Assembly (NCBI GenBank): GCA_021372575.1
Contig: JAJFUE010000147.1
Coordinates: 1 to 46,052 of the forward strand
Origin: a bacterium
Lineage (GTDB): Bacteria; Sumerlaeota; Sumerlaeia; MVZB01
DNA length: 46,052 bases
Direction: 5' to 3'
This document shows positions 34,307-42,045 of the stretch, one piece after another. Positions within the stretch are counted from its first letter, which is position 1, and every line of letters begins with the position of its first letter. The notes under the pieces are model-generated. The model searched no databases, was not told the DNA's origin, and worked only from the letters and a program-made list of their open reading frames with translations. Position numbers and translations under genes: made by a program.

Positions 34307-35515
34307 ATGACGATGCGTGTAATCATGGTCCACAACGCTTATGCCCGGCCGAGCGGGGAGGAGCACGCCGTTCGCGCCATCTCCGACCTGCTGGAGTCGC
34401 GCGGCGTCGATGTGGCTTGGTTCTCGAAATCCTCGGCGGAGCTCGCCCATTCGCTGTCGGGCAAATTCCGCGCGCTGGTGTGGGGCATGCACAATCCGCA
34501 TTCGCGCGCGGAGATCGCGCGCCTGCTCGACGAGTCGCCGGTCGATGTCGTACAAGTCCAGAATCTGTTCCCGCAGATTTCGCCATCGATCTTCAAGCCG
34601 TGCCGCGAGCGCGGCATCCCGGTCGTGATGCGCTGCCCGAATTACCGGCTGTTTTGCCCGCAGGGCCTGTTCCTGAGCCGCGGCCATGTGTGCGAACGCT
34701 GCGCGGCAGGCCGTGAGTGGTGGTGCGCCGCGCGCAACTGTACCGGAAGCGTTCCCAAGAGCATCGCCTATGCGGCACGCAACGCGTGGGTCCGCATCTC
34801 ACGATCGATTCTCGACAACGTCTCGACGTTCATGGTGCTGTCGAGGTTCCAGCGCGACAAATTCATCGAGCACGGAATTCCGCCCGGGCGCATCGCGATC
34901 GTGCCGAACTTCGAGATGGTTCCGCCGCGCGCCGAAGACGATGACGACCGCGCGCAGGCCATATCCTTCGTCGGCCGCGTGAGCCCGGAGAAAGGAATCG
35001 CACAATTCATCGAGGCCGCGCGCCGCCTGCCGCAATATCCGTTCGCGGTGGCCGGCGATTGCTCGCCAATGCCGAGGGCTGTTGAAACCGCGCCTTCAAA
35101 CGTCACGTTCCATGGATTTCTGGCCGGGCCCGCCCTTGACGAATTCTATCGCCGCACGCGCGTTCTGGTCTGCCCGAGCATTTGGTATGAAGGTTTCCCG
35201 AACGTCGTCGCGCATGCGATGGCCGCCGGCAAGCCCGTGATCGCGTGCCGTCTCGGCGCGTTGCCCGAAATCGTTGGCGACGGCGAAACCGGCCTGCTGT
35301 TCGATCCCGACGACATCGATACGCTGACGGCCCACATCCGAAGGCTTTTTGGGGATTCCGATCTTTGCCGCGCAATGGGCGAAGCCGGCCGCCGGAAAAT
35401 CGAGCGCGAATTCTCGCCGTCGGCGGTTTACGAGAAGCTCACGGCTGTTTATCAATCGTTGATCAAGGCGCCCACGCCCGCGAGCCCCTCGCTCACGCTC
35501 GGCCTGCAGCATTAG
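34307..35515 (+). CDS. Glycosyltransferase family 4
   Basis: A GT-B enzyme of 402 aa. The acceptor domain starts MRVIMVHNAYARPSGEEHAV and carries a Cys-rich stretch (CPNYRLFCPQGLFLSRGHVC, then CERCAAG and CAARNCTG) that looks like a metal-binding or structural knob seen in one GT4 subgroup. The donor domain has ISFVGRVSPEKGIAQFIEAA and EGFPNVVAHAMAAGKPVIA, where the second Glu of E-x7-E is His. The last 11 residues (SPSLTLGLQH) are encoded by a copy of the dispersed core repeat. ATG 34313 is an alternative start. Confidence 0.9.
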   Translation: MTMRVIMVHNAYARPSGEEHAVRAISDLLESRGVDVAWFSKSSAELAHSLSGKFRALVWGMHNPHSRAEIARLLDESPVDVVQVQNLFPQISPSIFKPCRERGIPVVMRCPNYRLFCPQGLFLSRGHVCERCAAGREWWCAARNCTGSVPKSIAYAARNAWVRISRSILDNVSTFMVLSRFQRDKFIEHGIPPGRIAIVPNFEMVPPRAEDDDDRAQAISFVGRVSPEKGIAQFIEAARRLPQYPFAVAGDCSPMPRAVETAPSNVTFHGFLAGPALDEFYRRTRVLVCPSIWYEGFPNVVAHAMAAGKPVIACRLGALPEIVGDGETGLLFDPDDIDTLTAHIRRLFGDSDLCRAMGEAGRRKIEREFSPSAVYEKLTAVYQSLIKAPTPASPSLTLGLQH

Positions 35516-35516
35516 A

Positions 35517-35547
35517 AAAAGGGGAATGCCTTCCGGCATCCCCCTTC
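35517..35547. terminator. Bidirectional intrinsic terminator between convergent GT4 and MCP genes
   Basis: AAGGGGAATGCC and GGCATCCCCCTT form a 12-base-pair stem with one mismatch and loop TTCC. A-rich bases precede it and a T/C-rich tract follows. Degenerate TCATC repeats fill the rest of the 80-base gap. Confidence 0.75.
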
Positions 35548-35595
35548 CCATCTCTCATCTTCCTTCCCATCTCAATTCATCATTCATCGTATCGC

Positions 35596-37632
35596 TTAGA
35601 ACTCGCCCATTTCCGAGTCGTTCAGCGGAATGACATGCTCGGCCTTCGCCGTATGCCCGGCGTGGACGAGGACCTTTTCGCTCTTGGCGGGCCTCGCCGC
35701 GTGAGCCGGGGCCGGGGCATGTCTTTGCGGCGCGGCCTGAGGGGTCGCGACCGTTCTCGCCAGGTTTTTCCTGTTCTCGCTGCCGCTGGAGCCGCGCACG
35801 ATGGCCACGAGCGTCCGGACCGTTTCGTTCAGTTCGTTGGCCTGGGCCGACAGCTCCTCGGCGGCCGACGCGGACTCCTCGGCGTTGGCGGCGTTGGACT
35901 GGGTGACCTTGTCCATCTGCGCGACGGCCGTGTTGATCTGGTCGATCCCCTGGGCCTGCTCGTTGCTGGCGGCCGAGACCTCGGCGTTGAGGTGCGTGAC
36001 CTTCTGGACGCCGCCGACGATCTGCTTCAGGATCTCGGCGACCTTGGCCGACACGGCGACGCCTTCCTCGGCGTTCTTCTGCGAATCCTCGATGAGCGTC
36101 GATGTGTTCTTCGCGGCCTCGGCGCTGCGCATCGCCAGGTTGCGGACCTCTTCGGCAACCACCGCGAAGCCCTTGCCGGCATCGCCGGCGCGTGCCGCCT
36201 CGACCGCGGCGTTCAGGGCCAGCAGGTTCGTCTGGAATGCGATCTCGTCGATGGTCTTGAGGATCTTGGCCGTCTGGTCGGAACTGGCCTTGATCTTGTC
36301 GATGGCCATCGACATCTGCTCCATGACCTCGCTGCCGCGTTCGGCGCCGACCTTGGCGTCGTTGGCCTGGGTGTTGGCTTCCTTGGCGTTGTCGGCGTTC
36401 TGCTTGGTCATCGAGGCCATTTCCTCAAGCGATGAGGAGACTTCCTCGAGGCTCGAGGCCTGTTCGCTGGCGCCCTCGGCCATCTGCTGGCTTGACGATG
36501 CGATTTGCGTGGAGGCCGACGTGATCTGCTCGGACGCCTGCGTCATGTTGTCGATCATCCCGTTGAACTGCTCGCCCAACTGGGTGATCTCACAGGTGCT
36601 GAACGTCTTCAGGCCCTTGAAGATGTTCTGGAACGGGCGGGTGATGTTGCGGGTGATGAAGATCGCCAGCACCACGCCGATCGCGGCGCAGCACAACATG
36701 AATGCGACGATCATCGACACGGTCCGCTTGCTGAGCGCCTGGGTGTCGGTGGAGATGGTCTGGTCGATTTTGGCGATGTTATCGACAATCGCCTTGGCCT
36801 GGGTAGCCATTTCGACGTTCACATTGCGGCCCGCAACGATCTGGTCGCGGTATTTCTGGCCGACCGCCTCGTAGTCCTTGCAATTGGTTTGGAACTTCTG
36901 AACGACCGCATCCATGTCGGGGACGCCCTTGACCATCTCGGCCCACTTGTCGATCCCTTCCTTAAACGCCTTCACGTTCGTCAAATACGTTTCGTAATCG
37001 GCGTCCGATTCGGATTTCATCAGATAGACCGCCTGCACGCGCACGAGCAGGAACGGCTGCATGATGTTATCGTTCGCGCCCTGACCGATTGCGGCCCATT
37101 TGTTGTAGGCCTGGAAGTCGCGCTTGGCGGCAGCGTCGGCGAGCGCCGGCTCGACTTTGTCCTTCTTGACTTCCGCGAGGCTCTTGGTGACGGCGGCGCC
37201 TACGCCTCTCCATTCGACAAGGATTGCATCCTTGTTCTTCTGCGCCTCGACGACGCGATCGAACGAGGTCTTGTAATCGGGCAGGATCTTCACGCCGGCG
37301 GCGGCAATATCCTGGTAAGATTTATCGACGTTCGCATCGGTCGCCAGCGCCTGCATTCCCTTGTTCAGGTCATTGTAGATGTCGTACCACTTGTCGGCTG
37401 CGTTCTTGGTCTCGCCCTGCGCGACCGCGAACTTGGTGATCGCGAAATCCCGCCGGTACTGCGCGCACTTGCTGATCTGGTCCTGGCAGGTTGACGCCTG
37501 ATCGGATATGTTAATCATGTTGCCGACATTCTTCATCCCGATCCACCCCGCCGTGCCCATGGCGATCGTGATGATGATGAGTGCGCTGAATCCCGCGAAA
37601 ATCTTCGTTCCCAACCTCATGTTGCCCAGCAT
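35596..37632 (-). CDS. Methyl-accepting chemotaxis protein
   Basis: A 678-aa transmembrane receptor. TM1 is at about 10-32, a periplasmic all-helical sensor of about 270 residues (HBM/four-helix-bundle type) follows, and TM2 is at about 306-326. A short HAMP-like region leads to the cytoplasmic signalling domain with the conserved hairpin tip [20 protein letters not shown] and [12 protein letters not shown]. Gln/Glu/Ser-rich methylation helices flank it. The C-terminus is Ala/Pro/His-rich and ends EMGEF. No cheA, cheW or other che gene is in the window. GGAGGAAGG precedes the ATG. A structured RNA with terminator lies about 290 bases upstream. Confidence 0.96.
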   Translation of the reverse strand: MLGNMRLGTKIFAGFSALIIITIAMGTAGWIGMKNVGNMINISDQASTCQDQISKCAQYRRDFAITKFAVAQGETKNAADKWYDIYNDLNKGMQALATDANVDKSYQDIAAAGVKILPDYKTSFDRVVEAQKNKDAILVEWRGVGAAVTKSLAEVKKDKVEPALADAAAKRDFQAYNKWAAIGQGANDNIMQPFLLVRVQAVYLMKSESDADYETYLTNVKAFKEGIDKWAEMVKGVPDMDAVVQKFQTNCKDYEAVGQKYRDQIVAGRNVNVEMATQAKAIVDNIAKIDQTISTDTQALSKRTVSMIVAFMLCCAAIGVVLAIFITRNITRPFQNIFKGLKTFSTCEITQLGEQFNGMIDNMTQASEQITSASTQIASSSQQMAEGASEQASSLEEVSSSLEEMASMTKQNADNAKEANTQANDAKVGAERGSEVMEQMSMAIDKIKASSDQTAKILKTIDEIAFQTNLLALNAAVEAARAGDAGKGFAVVAEEVRNLAMRSAEAAKNTSTLIEDSQKNAEEGVAVSAKVAEILKQIVGGVQKVTHLNAEVSAASNEQAQGIDQINTAVAQMDKVTQSNAANAEESASAAEELSAQANELNETVRTLVAIVRGSSGSENRKNLARTVATPQAAPQRHAPAPAHAARPAKSEKVLVHAGHTAKAEHVIPLNDSEMGEF

Positions 37633-37671
37633 GTTCCTTCCTCCGATCGAGTTTTGAGCGGTGAATCAGAT

Positions 37672-37839
37672 TCACCACGGTTTGATATGGGCGGCGATTC
37701 CGCCCATCATGGTTTCCGGCTCTGGCTGCGTGGCGGCCCGTGTCACGCGGCCGAGCTTCTCGAAAATTCGCCTGATTTCGGCCTGCCCACATGCCGCGCC
37801 GCCGTTGTGAAAATCCTGGCGGGACATTTTGTTTTTCAT
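37672..37839 (-). CDS. Possible 55-aa protein upstream of the MCP
   Basis: A small ORF between the RNA element 1 terminator and the MCP, 39 bases from the MCP start. It starts MKNKMSRQDFHNGGAACG after GAGGGACAAATC, a reasonable ribosome site. No domain is recognised; the composition (Gly, Ala, Arg, Met) is not strongly protein-like. It could be a leader peptide or chance. An upstream in-frame ATG at 37890 is less likely. Confidence 0.4.
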   Translation of the reverse strand: MKNKMSRQDFHNGGAACGQAEIRRIFEKLGRVTRAATQPEPETMMGGIAAHIKPW

Positions 37840-37923
37840 GATTTGTCCCTCATGGGTGCGCGTCCACGGATTGTGGCATTTCCGGCTCATTCGAATTTCT
37901 CCCCGTCTTGAAAATCGCGCATG

Positions 37924-37982
37924 AAAAATAAAAAAGGCACGACCCGTTGGATCGCGCCTGCGAATCCTTCGGGTCGTGCCTT
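37924..37982 (-). terminator. Intrinsic terminator of RNA element 1
   Basis: On the minus strand AAGGCACGACCCG pairs perfectly with CGGGTCGTGCCTT (13 base pairs), extended by a GGAT/ATCC inner helix, and is followed by TTTTTTATTTTT. It is one of the strongest terminators in the window. Confidence 0.92.
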
Positions 37983-38085
37983 ACGATGCGTCGAACCTGC
38001 CGTTCGGCCCATCAAGGCGGCCTGCCCTATTTGAGCGGCCCCGTTGTTGACTACTCACCATTTCGTCAGCCGGGGCCGCGCCCTT
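37983..38085 (-). ncRNA. Structured RNA element 1 (unrecognised class), upstream of MCP
   Basis: Read on the minus strand it contains the block TGACGAAATGG (38058-38068), hairpin 1 (38019-38040; GGCCGCTC, loop AAATA, GGGC-A-GGCC), the linker GCCTTGATGGG, hairpin 2 (37992-38006; CGAAC, loop GGCAG, GTTCG) and then the terminator stem. The same order recurs in element 2 with paired substitutions in both stems. It begins just after the receiver-protein stop and precedes the MCP. No match to c-di-GMP, TPP, glycine, SAM or cobalamin riboswitch cores was found. Function unknown; a terminator-controlled switch is inferred. Confidence 0.75.
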
Positions 38086-38096
38086 GAATATTTTTG

Positions 38097-38840
38097 TTAA
38101 TTTTTATGGTCTTTCAAGAATTGCTCGAGCCTGACGCGCAGCTCGTGGAGGTCGCGCGACTTGAAATAATTCTTGGTTTTTTCGATCGTCGCGATCGTTT
38201 CGCGCAGCATCCCTTCGCACGCATTCAGCCTCGGGCAGGCGAGAAGATGGCAGGTGTGATATTCGGTTTCTTTCTCGGCGACGGCGTCGAGCAGGGTCTT
38301 GAGGTCCAGCACCGAGCCGAGGATGCGCCCGATCGTAAGCGGGACGAATTTCTGAAGCTCGAGCCGGTCCGGCTCGCCATGGTCCTGGTTCAGGTATTTC
38401 TCGAGCGTTGAGACTTCCTTCGTCCACCCTTCCATTCGTTCCAGCACACTCGAACACGCGCGGCGTTCCTGGCAGACGGACACGTTTTGCTCTACCAACT
38501 CAAGCACTTCGTCCAGGTCGAAGGGTTCGATCAGGTATGCCTTGACTCCCAGCCTCACCGCCCTGGCTGCGGATTCGACGGACGGGTTTCGCGTCACGAT
38601 CAGGACCGGTATTCCCTGATTGACCGAGTTGATCCGGCCGACGAGGTCCATGTCCGGTTCGTCGTGATGCTCGAGGCCGCAAATAAACAGGTCGAAGGCG
38701 GCACTTTTCAGCAGTGACGCGGCCGATTCGCGCGCATCGACCCATGAGCAGCGGTGGCCCCGTTCCTGCAGGGGGCAAAGAAGATTCTTAAGGCCTGACT
38801 CGATGTCGCCCGCCAGAAGGATTTTCCCCCGAATCTTCAT
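38097..38840 (-). CDS. Receiver-like (pseudo-response-regulator) protein with helical Cys-containing C-terminus
   Basis: A 247-aa protein. Residues 1 to about 120 align with CheY-type receivers (KILLAGDIESG, then IPVLIVTRNP, GVKAYLIEPFDLDEVLEL). The phospho-acceptor Asp of DLVLLD is Gly55 (DLFICG) and the conserved Lys of KPF is Glu105, so phosphotransfer is unlikely; Thr83 is kept. The C-terminal 120 residues are helical with a CHLLACPRLNAC cluster that could bind metal or form disulphides. It lies on the same strand as the MCP, with RNA element 2 upstream and RNA element 1 downstream. It may work as a phosphorylation-independent partner of the MCP (inferred). Confidence 0.82.
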   Translation of the reverse strand: MKIRGKILLAGDIESGLKNLLCPLQERGHRCSWVDARESAASLLKSAAFDLFICGLEHHDEPDMDLVGRINSVNQGIPVLIVTRNPSVESAARAVRLGVKAYLIEPFDLDEVLELVEQNVSVCQERRACSSVLERMEGWTKEVSTLEKYLNQDHGEPDRLELQKFVPLTIGRILGSVLDLKTLLDAVAEKETEYHTCHLLACPRLNACEGMLRETIATIEKTKNYFKSRDLHELRVRLEQFLKDHKN

Positions 38841-38974
38841 GCTCAGCCTCGTCTGCGTTAAACCCCAACTTCAGCCGCTCGCCACGATCAAGCACGCGTC
38901 GCTATGAATACGTTTAAACTGCGCTCAACGCTCCTTTATGCGAGGTTCGGTCGGATGCTTTTCCCGCCGGGGGC

Positions 38975-39032
38975 AAAATAAAAAGGCACAATCCAATCCG
39001 CGCGCGGTCGCGACGGATTCGAATTGTGCCTT
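38975..39032 (-). terminator. Intrinsic terminator of RNA element 2
   Basis: On the minus strand AAGGCACAAT pairs with ATTGTGCCTT (10 base pairs), extended by AATCCG/CGGATT, and is followed by TTTTTATTTT. It sits 135 bases before the receiver-protein start. Confidence 0.9.
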
Positions 39033-39125
39033 CGACAGGTTGGACCGGCCGTCCAACTCACCAAGGCGGCCGGGCTCTATTCGAGCGGCCCACCGATCCT
39101 CAATTCCCATTTCGTCAACTCGCAA
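39033..39125 (-). ncRNA. Structured RNA element 2 (same class as element 1), upstream of the receiver-like gene
   Basis: On the minus strand: TGACGAAATGG (39107-39117), hairpin 1 (39068-39090; GGCCGCTC, loop GAATA, GAGC-CC-GGCC), linker GCCTTGGTGAG, hairpin 2 (39040-39056; TTGGAC, loop GGCCG, GTCCAA), then TCGAAGGCAC entering the terminator. Relative to element 1, hairpin 2 has every stem pair but the closing ones changed in a compensated way, and hairpin 1 keeps pairing through a G-U to A-U change. A 121-codon frame across the region (39290-38925) is broken in the other copy and spans the terminator, so RNA is the better reading. Confidence 0.75.
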
Positions 39126-39502
39126 GTCTTTCATGAACGCATAATCCTTATGCTGAACCTCTTCCTGAGTGGCGCCCCGCTCGATGCCCCCTCCCAGGGT
39201 GGCACTTAGGCGATTTTGATAGACCAACTGTGGACGGATGAGATCCTTTCGGATCGCTTGTGGTTTTCTGTTACGGTCACCTCGGCGCAAGCATGGCTTC
39301 GAATTTTGTGCCGCGTCCGGCGCGGCAAAACCCCGTAACGCGCGTCGCGGCGCGTTAGCGGAAGATATTATTTGCCGTCGATCTGAATTGAATTTGCTGG
39401 TTGATTCGACAACGTCTCAAGCCGGTACGTATCGGTATTGCCACCTGAAGGCTGACATACGGGTCAAGAAACATCGCTCACCTAGAACCTAATGCTTTTA
39501 AT

Positions 39503-39531
39503 AAAATAATATATGGATGTCCATATGTCAA
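39503..39531 (-). promoter_or_regulatory. Sigma-70-type promoter with a palindromic spacer
   Basis: On the minus strand TTGACA (39526-39531) and TATTTT (39503-39508) are 17 bases apart. The palindrome ATATGGA-TG-TCCATAT (39511-39526) fills the spacer, an ideal operator position. It would transcribe RNA element 2, the receiver-like gene, RNA element 1 and the MCP. The 842-base stretch 38841-39682 has no convincing gene apart from these RNA features. Confidence 0.65.
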
Positions 39532-39645
39532 CTGTGATCGTGAGAATCAAAAAGAATTCATGAATATCACGAAATCGACTGGTCTGGCGTCACTGGCGGG
39601 CGAAACGCCGGTGTTGCCGCGCCGGCGGAAGCGCCGGAAACAGAA

Positions 39646-39670
39646 CGGCCGGTCCCATAAGAACCGGCCG
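39646..39670 (-). terminator. Hairpin downstream of tRNA-Ala
   Basis: GGCCGGT and ACCGGCC form a 7-base-pair stem, about 13 bases after the tRNA 3' end. The following bases on the minus strand (GTTCTGTTTCC) are only weakly U-rich. Confidence 0.45.
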
Positions 39671-39682
39671 CTTGAAGAGTTT

Positions 39683-39758
39683 TGGTGGACCAGAGGAGGC
39701 TCGAACTCCTGACCTCGGCGTTGCGAACGCCGCGCTCTCCCAACTGAGCTACTGGCCC
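39683..39758 (-). tRNA. tRNA-Ala (anticodon CGC)
   Basis: A full 76-base cloverleaf including encoded CCA. The acceptor stem GGGCCAG pairs with CTGGTCC and shows the G3-U70 wobble that marks alanine tRNAs. The D arm is GCTC-AGTTGGGA-GAGC, the anticodon stem CGGCG/CGCCG with loop TTCGCAA (anticodon CGC, codon GCG) and the T arm AGGAG-TTCGAGC-CTCCT. Confidence 0.97.
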
Positions 39759-39814
39759 ACAAGCCTTTCCCTTATATCGGTTTGAAGAGCTCTTGGCAAG
39801 CACTAACAACAGGC

Positions 39815-39900
39815 GAATTGACGATTTACGAATGACGATTTGCACTTAAGCCTGTGGGGAAATTTCATTTCAAATCGTCAATCTGCAATCGTCAATTCAT
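39815..39900. repeat. TTGACGA boundary repeats, inverted pair between tRNA and holA
   Basis: AATTGACGATTTACGAATGA (39816-39835) and its inverted partner ending CAATCGTCAATTCAT (39886-39900) frame the gap. The right arm directly abuts the holA stop codon. Confidence 0.75.
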
Positions 39901-40815
39901 TTACCTTTGCGCGGGCGCTCTCGACGTCATCAGCTCCGCCATGGCCTGCACGAGCAGCCCCCGGGCGTCGGCGACGTATAAATCGCCCGGTCGCGGCCGC
40001 AGGGCCCGATATACCTCGACCATTTTCTGGTAAGCCTTGATCAGGTCGGCCGTCCGATACGCCGCGCGCGCGTATTTTTTCTGGATGAAATCGTGCGCCT
40101 TGAACAGGTTGCGCTGCGGGTCCTCGGGCATCAGCCTGGTCCGCGCGTCCGCGTCCAGCCGGCGTTCGCGGCCGATGTTGGCCTCCATGTGAAAGCGCAG
40201 CGCGCGCACGACGTTGTTATAGACCGCCATGTCGCCCTTGCCGGCCTTCCACAGGTCGTCGATCGCGCCGAGCAGCCGGTCGAGGTCGCGCGCGGCGATC
40301 GCGTCCTCGATGCGGTAGGCCGCGCGCACGTCCGAAAACCCCTGCGTATAGCCGACCTTCTGGATCGCCTGAAAGAGAGGCGTGCCGGACTTGGCGTTGA
40401 CCTCGCGCCCGGCCGATTCGTCCTCGAACGCCAGGACGATCATGAAATTGCTCGTTGTCGGCAGTACCTGCGCGATCCACGCCAGCATCCGGTCGGCCTT
40501 TTCCTCCGCGCCCTTTTTGGCGCGCCCCTTCGGCCGGCCGCCGGTGCTGCTGAAAATCTCGACCGGGTTCGTCACCACCGCGCACTTGGCCACGTCAGGG
40601 AAGAACGACATCATTTCCATGTCGCCGGCGATCTCGTCGAACAGGTCGGCCAGCTTGACCGTGTCGCCGCTGCTGGTCGGGTAATATTCGGTCAGGTTTT
40701 CGTCGCGCATTTCCGGCGGGACGCGGTCGGCCAGCACCTGGTCGCGGGCGGCCGTGATCCGCTCGGTCTGGTTGCCGTAGAAAAGGTAGATCGGAACTTT
40801 GGGATAATTCGCCAT
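39901..40815 (-). CDS. holA: DNA polymerase III delta subunit
   Basis: The clamp-loader subunit that opens the beta clamp. The 304 aa start PIYLFYGNQTERITAARDQV, matching the holA start (the degenerate P-loop position of the AAA+ fold). Weakly conserved middle domains follow, then the C-terminal helical collar sequence FIQKKYARAAYRTADLIKAYQKM, close to the family signature. The family is divergent, but length, ends and context fit. ATG 40815 (MANYPKV) is chosen; an upstream ATG at 40866 adds 17 unconserved residues. Confidence 0.87.
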   Translation of the reverse strand: MANYPKVPIYLFYGNQTERITAARDQVLADRVPPEMRDENLTEYYPTSSGDTVKLADLFDEIAGDMEMMSFFPDVAKCAVVTNPVEIFSSTGGRPKGRAKKGAEEKADRMLAWIAQVLPTTSNFMIVLAFEDESAGREVNAKSGTPLFQAIQKVGYTQGFSDVRAAYRIEDAIAARDLDRLLGAIDDLWKAGKGDMAVYNNVVRALRFHMEANIGRERRLDADARTRLMPEDPQRNLFKAHDFIQKKYARAAYRTADLIKAYQKMVEVYRALRPRPGDLYVADARGLLVQAMAELMTSRAPAQR

Positions 40816-40889
40816 GCTTGCGCCAGCCGACAAGGGTCTGCCCCCATCTTGTCCGCCGGCGATCACGCAGTCAAAAGGATTTCAGCCGG

Positions 40890-41222
40890 TCAATCCACCT
40901 CATGAATGTCCAGGATCAGGTTGACCTTGGAAATATTCAGCACCTGCGCCACCGGGGAATGCTTGCGCACGATCACGCGCAGTTTCCCGTTGCGCGTTTC
41001 GAGGATGGTGTTGAACCCGATCACCAGCCCGAGCATGGGGCTTCGGATCAACTCGAGCTGCGTGAGGTCCAGTTCCCAATTCAGGCAGCCTTCGTCGATT
41101 TTTTCGCGATAGTAGTGCTCCAGCAGGACCCAGTGCCGGCTGCTGAAACCGGTGGGCAGCTTGATGCGCGTCAACTCCTTTGGATTGCCAGCAATGGATT
41201 GAAATGTCATCATCTCTGACAT
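40890..41222 (-). CDS. STAS-domain protein (anti-anti-sigma-like)
   Basis: A single-domain protein of about 110 aa. The core WELDLTQLELIRSPMLGLV then FNTILETRNGKLRVIVRK and VLNISKVNLILDIH follows the STAS pattern (strand, helix, strand, helix). The usual DSSG phosphorylation loop reads RSPMLG, so one serine remains at the expected position. Such proteins switch partners with anti-sigma kinases or act in signalling modules; no kinase is nearby. It is divergent from rsmG with 64 bases between starts. ATG 41213 is another possible start. The upstream in-frame extension to 41453 is the shadow of rsmG. Confidence 0.75.
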   Translation of the reverse strand: MSEMMTFQSIAGNPKELTRIKLPTGFSSRHWVLLEHYYREKIDEGCLNWELDLTQLELIRSPMLGLVIGFNTILETRNGKLRVIVRKHSPVAQVLNISKVNLILDIHEVD

Positions 41223-41286
41223 GGGAACCACCGTCTTGCAGTTTTGGACAACTGATTCCTTATCGATAACCGAAACGATTTTCTTT

Positions 41287-42012
41287 ATGAATGATTGGAT
41301 GAGAATCAATTTTAGTAACCGATCGGTTGACGCGGCCGCGGCCGAGGCTCTGGATAAACGGCTCGGCGGGCTTGCTTCGTTGATCCTTGCCGCTGCCGGG
41401 CGCATGAACCTGACCGCCGACCGCGATCCGGAGCTCTTTTGGGCGCGCCACATCGAGGACGGTCTTGCCGCGGGCTGGGCGGTTCAGGACGCGGCCGGCA
41501 TCCCGGCGCGCGTTCTGGACGTCGGCAGCGGCGCGGGCCTGCCGGGGTTTGTGTGGGCGCTGATGTGGCCGGAGTCGTCGGTCAGCCTGCTCGAGGCGCG
41601 CTCGCGCCGCGGCGAATTTCTCAAGCAGGCCGCGGCCGAACTGGGGCTCGATGTGCCGGTTCTCGTCGGCCGCGCCGAGACGCTCGCCAGGGACACGAAT
41701 CTGCGCGAGTCGTTTGACCTAGTCACGGCACGCGCGGTGGCCGCGCTGCCCTCTCTGCTCGAGCTGACGATTCCATTCGTCCGGGTCGGCGGTCACGTGG
41801 CGGCGATCAAGTCCACGGCCGGGGCTGATGATGAACTCGCGGCCGCGAAAAAGGCGCTGGGCGTGCTTGGCGCCGGGCCCGATCCGCGTCGCATCCCGTA
41901 TGACCGCCCCGACGGCAAGCCGTGCGAGGTGATCCTGGTCCGCAAGATCAAGCCCACGCCGCCGGCATACCCGCGCCGCGACGGCCTGCCGCAGAACAAG
42001 CCCATTCAATAA
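41287..42012 (+). CDS. rsmG: 16S rRNA m7G527 methyltransferase RsmG (GidB)
   Basis: Methylates N7 of G527 in 16S rRNA. The 241 aa carry the GidB landmarks: NLTADRDPELFWARHIEDGL, SAM motif I VLDVGSGAGLPGFVWAL, LLEARSRRGEFLKQAAAELG, SFDLVTARAVAALPSLLEL and the C-terminal YPRRDGLPQNKPI (family YPRxxGxPxKxP). ATG 41287 (MNDWMRINF) is preferred to 41221, which would overlap the divergent STAS gene's start. The stop runs directly into a GATGAAT repeat. Confidence 0.95.
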   Translation: MNDWMRINFSNRSVDAAAAEALDKRLGGLASLILAAAGRMNLTADRDPELFWARHIEDGLAAGWAVQDAAGIPARVLDVGSGAGLPGFVWALMWPESSVSLLEARSRRGEFLKQAAAELGLDVPVLVGRAETLARDTNLRESFDLVTARAVAALPSLLELTIPFVRVGGHVAAIKSTAGADDELAAAKKALGVLGAGPDPRRIPYDRPDGKPCEVILVRKIKPTPPAYPRRDGLPQNKPIQ

Positions 42013-42045
42013 ATGATGAATGATGAGTGATGAATGATGAGTGAC
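42011..42045. repeat. GATGAAT/GATGAGT tandem array between rsmG and hydrolase
   Basis: Five GATGAAT/GATGAGT units begin at the rsmG stop and run into the next start region, so the whole gap is repeat. The hydrolase start may lie inside it. Confidence 0.8.

Noticed and set aside
37983-39125. c-di-GMP-I (GEMM) riboswitch identity for the twin RNAs
   Set aside because: The GEMM core (GCACAGGGCAAACC and GGGACGCAAAGCC) is absent; only the layout upstream of signalling genes is similar.
38925-39290. A 121-aa protein on the minus strand across RNA element 2
   Set aside because: The frame crosses a strong terminator, is not kept in the homologous element 1, and the conserved features are base-paired stems.
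39238-39492. Small plus-strand ORF of 84 codons
   Set aside because: No ribosome site, Arg/Cys-rich shadow-like composition and location over the leader of the minus-strand RNA operon.
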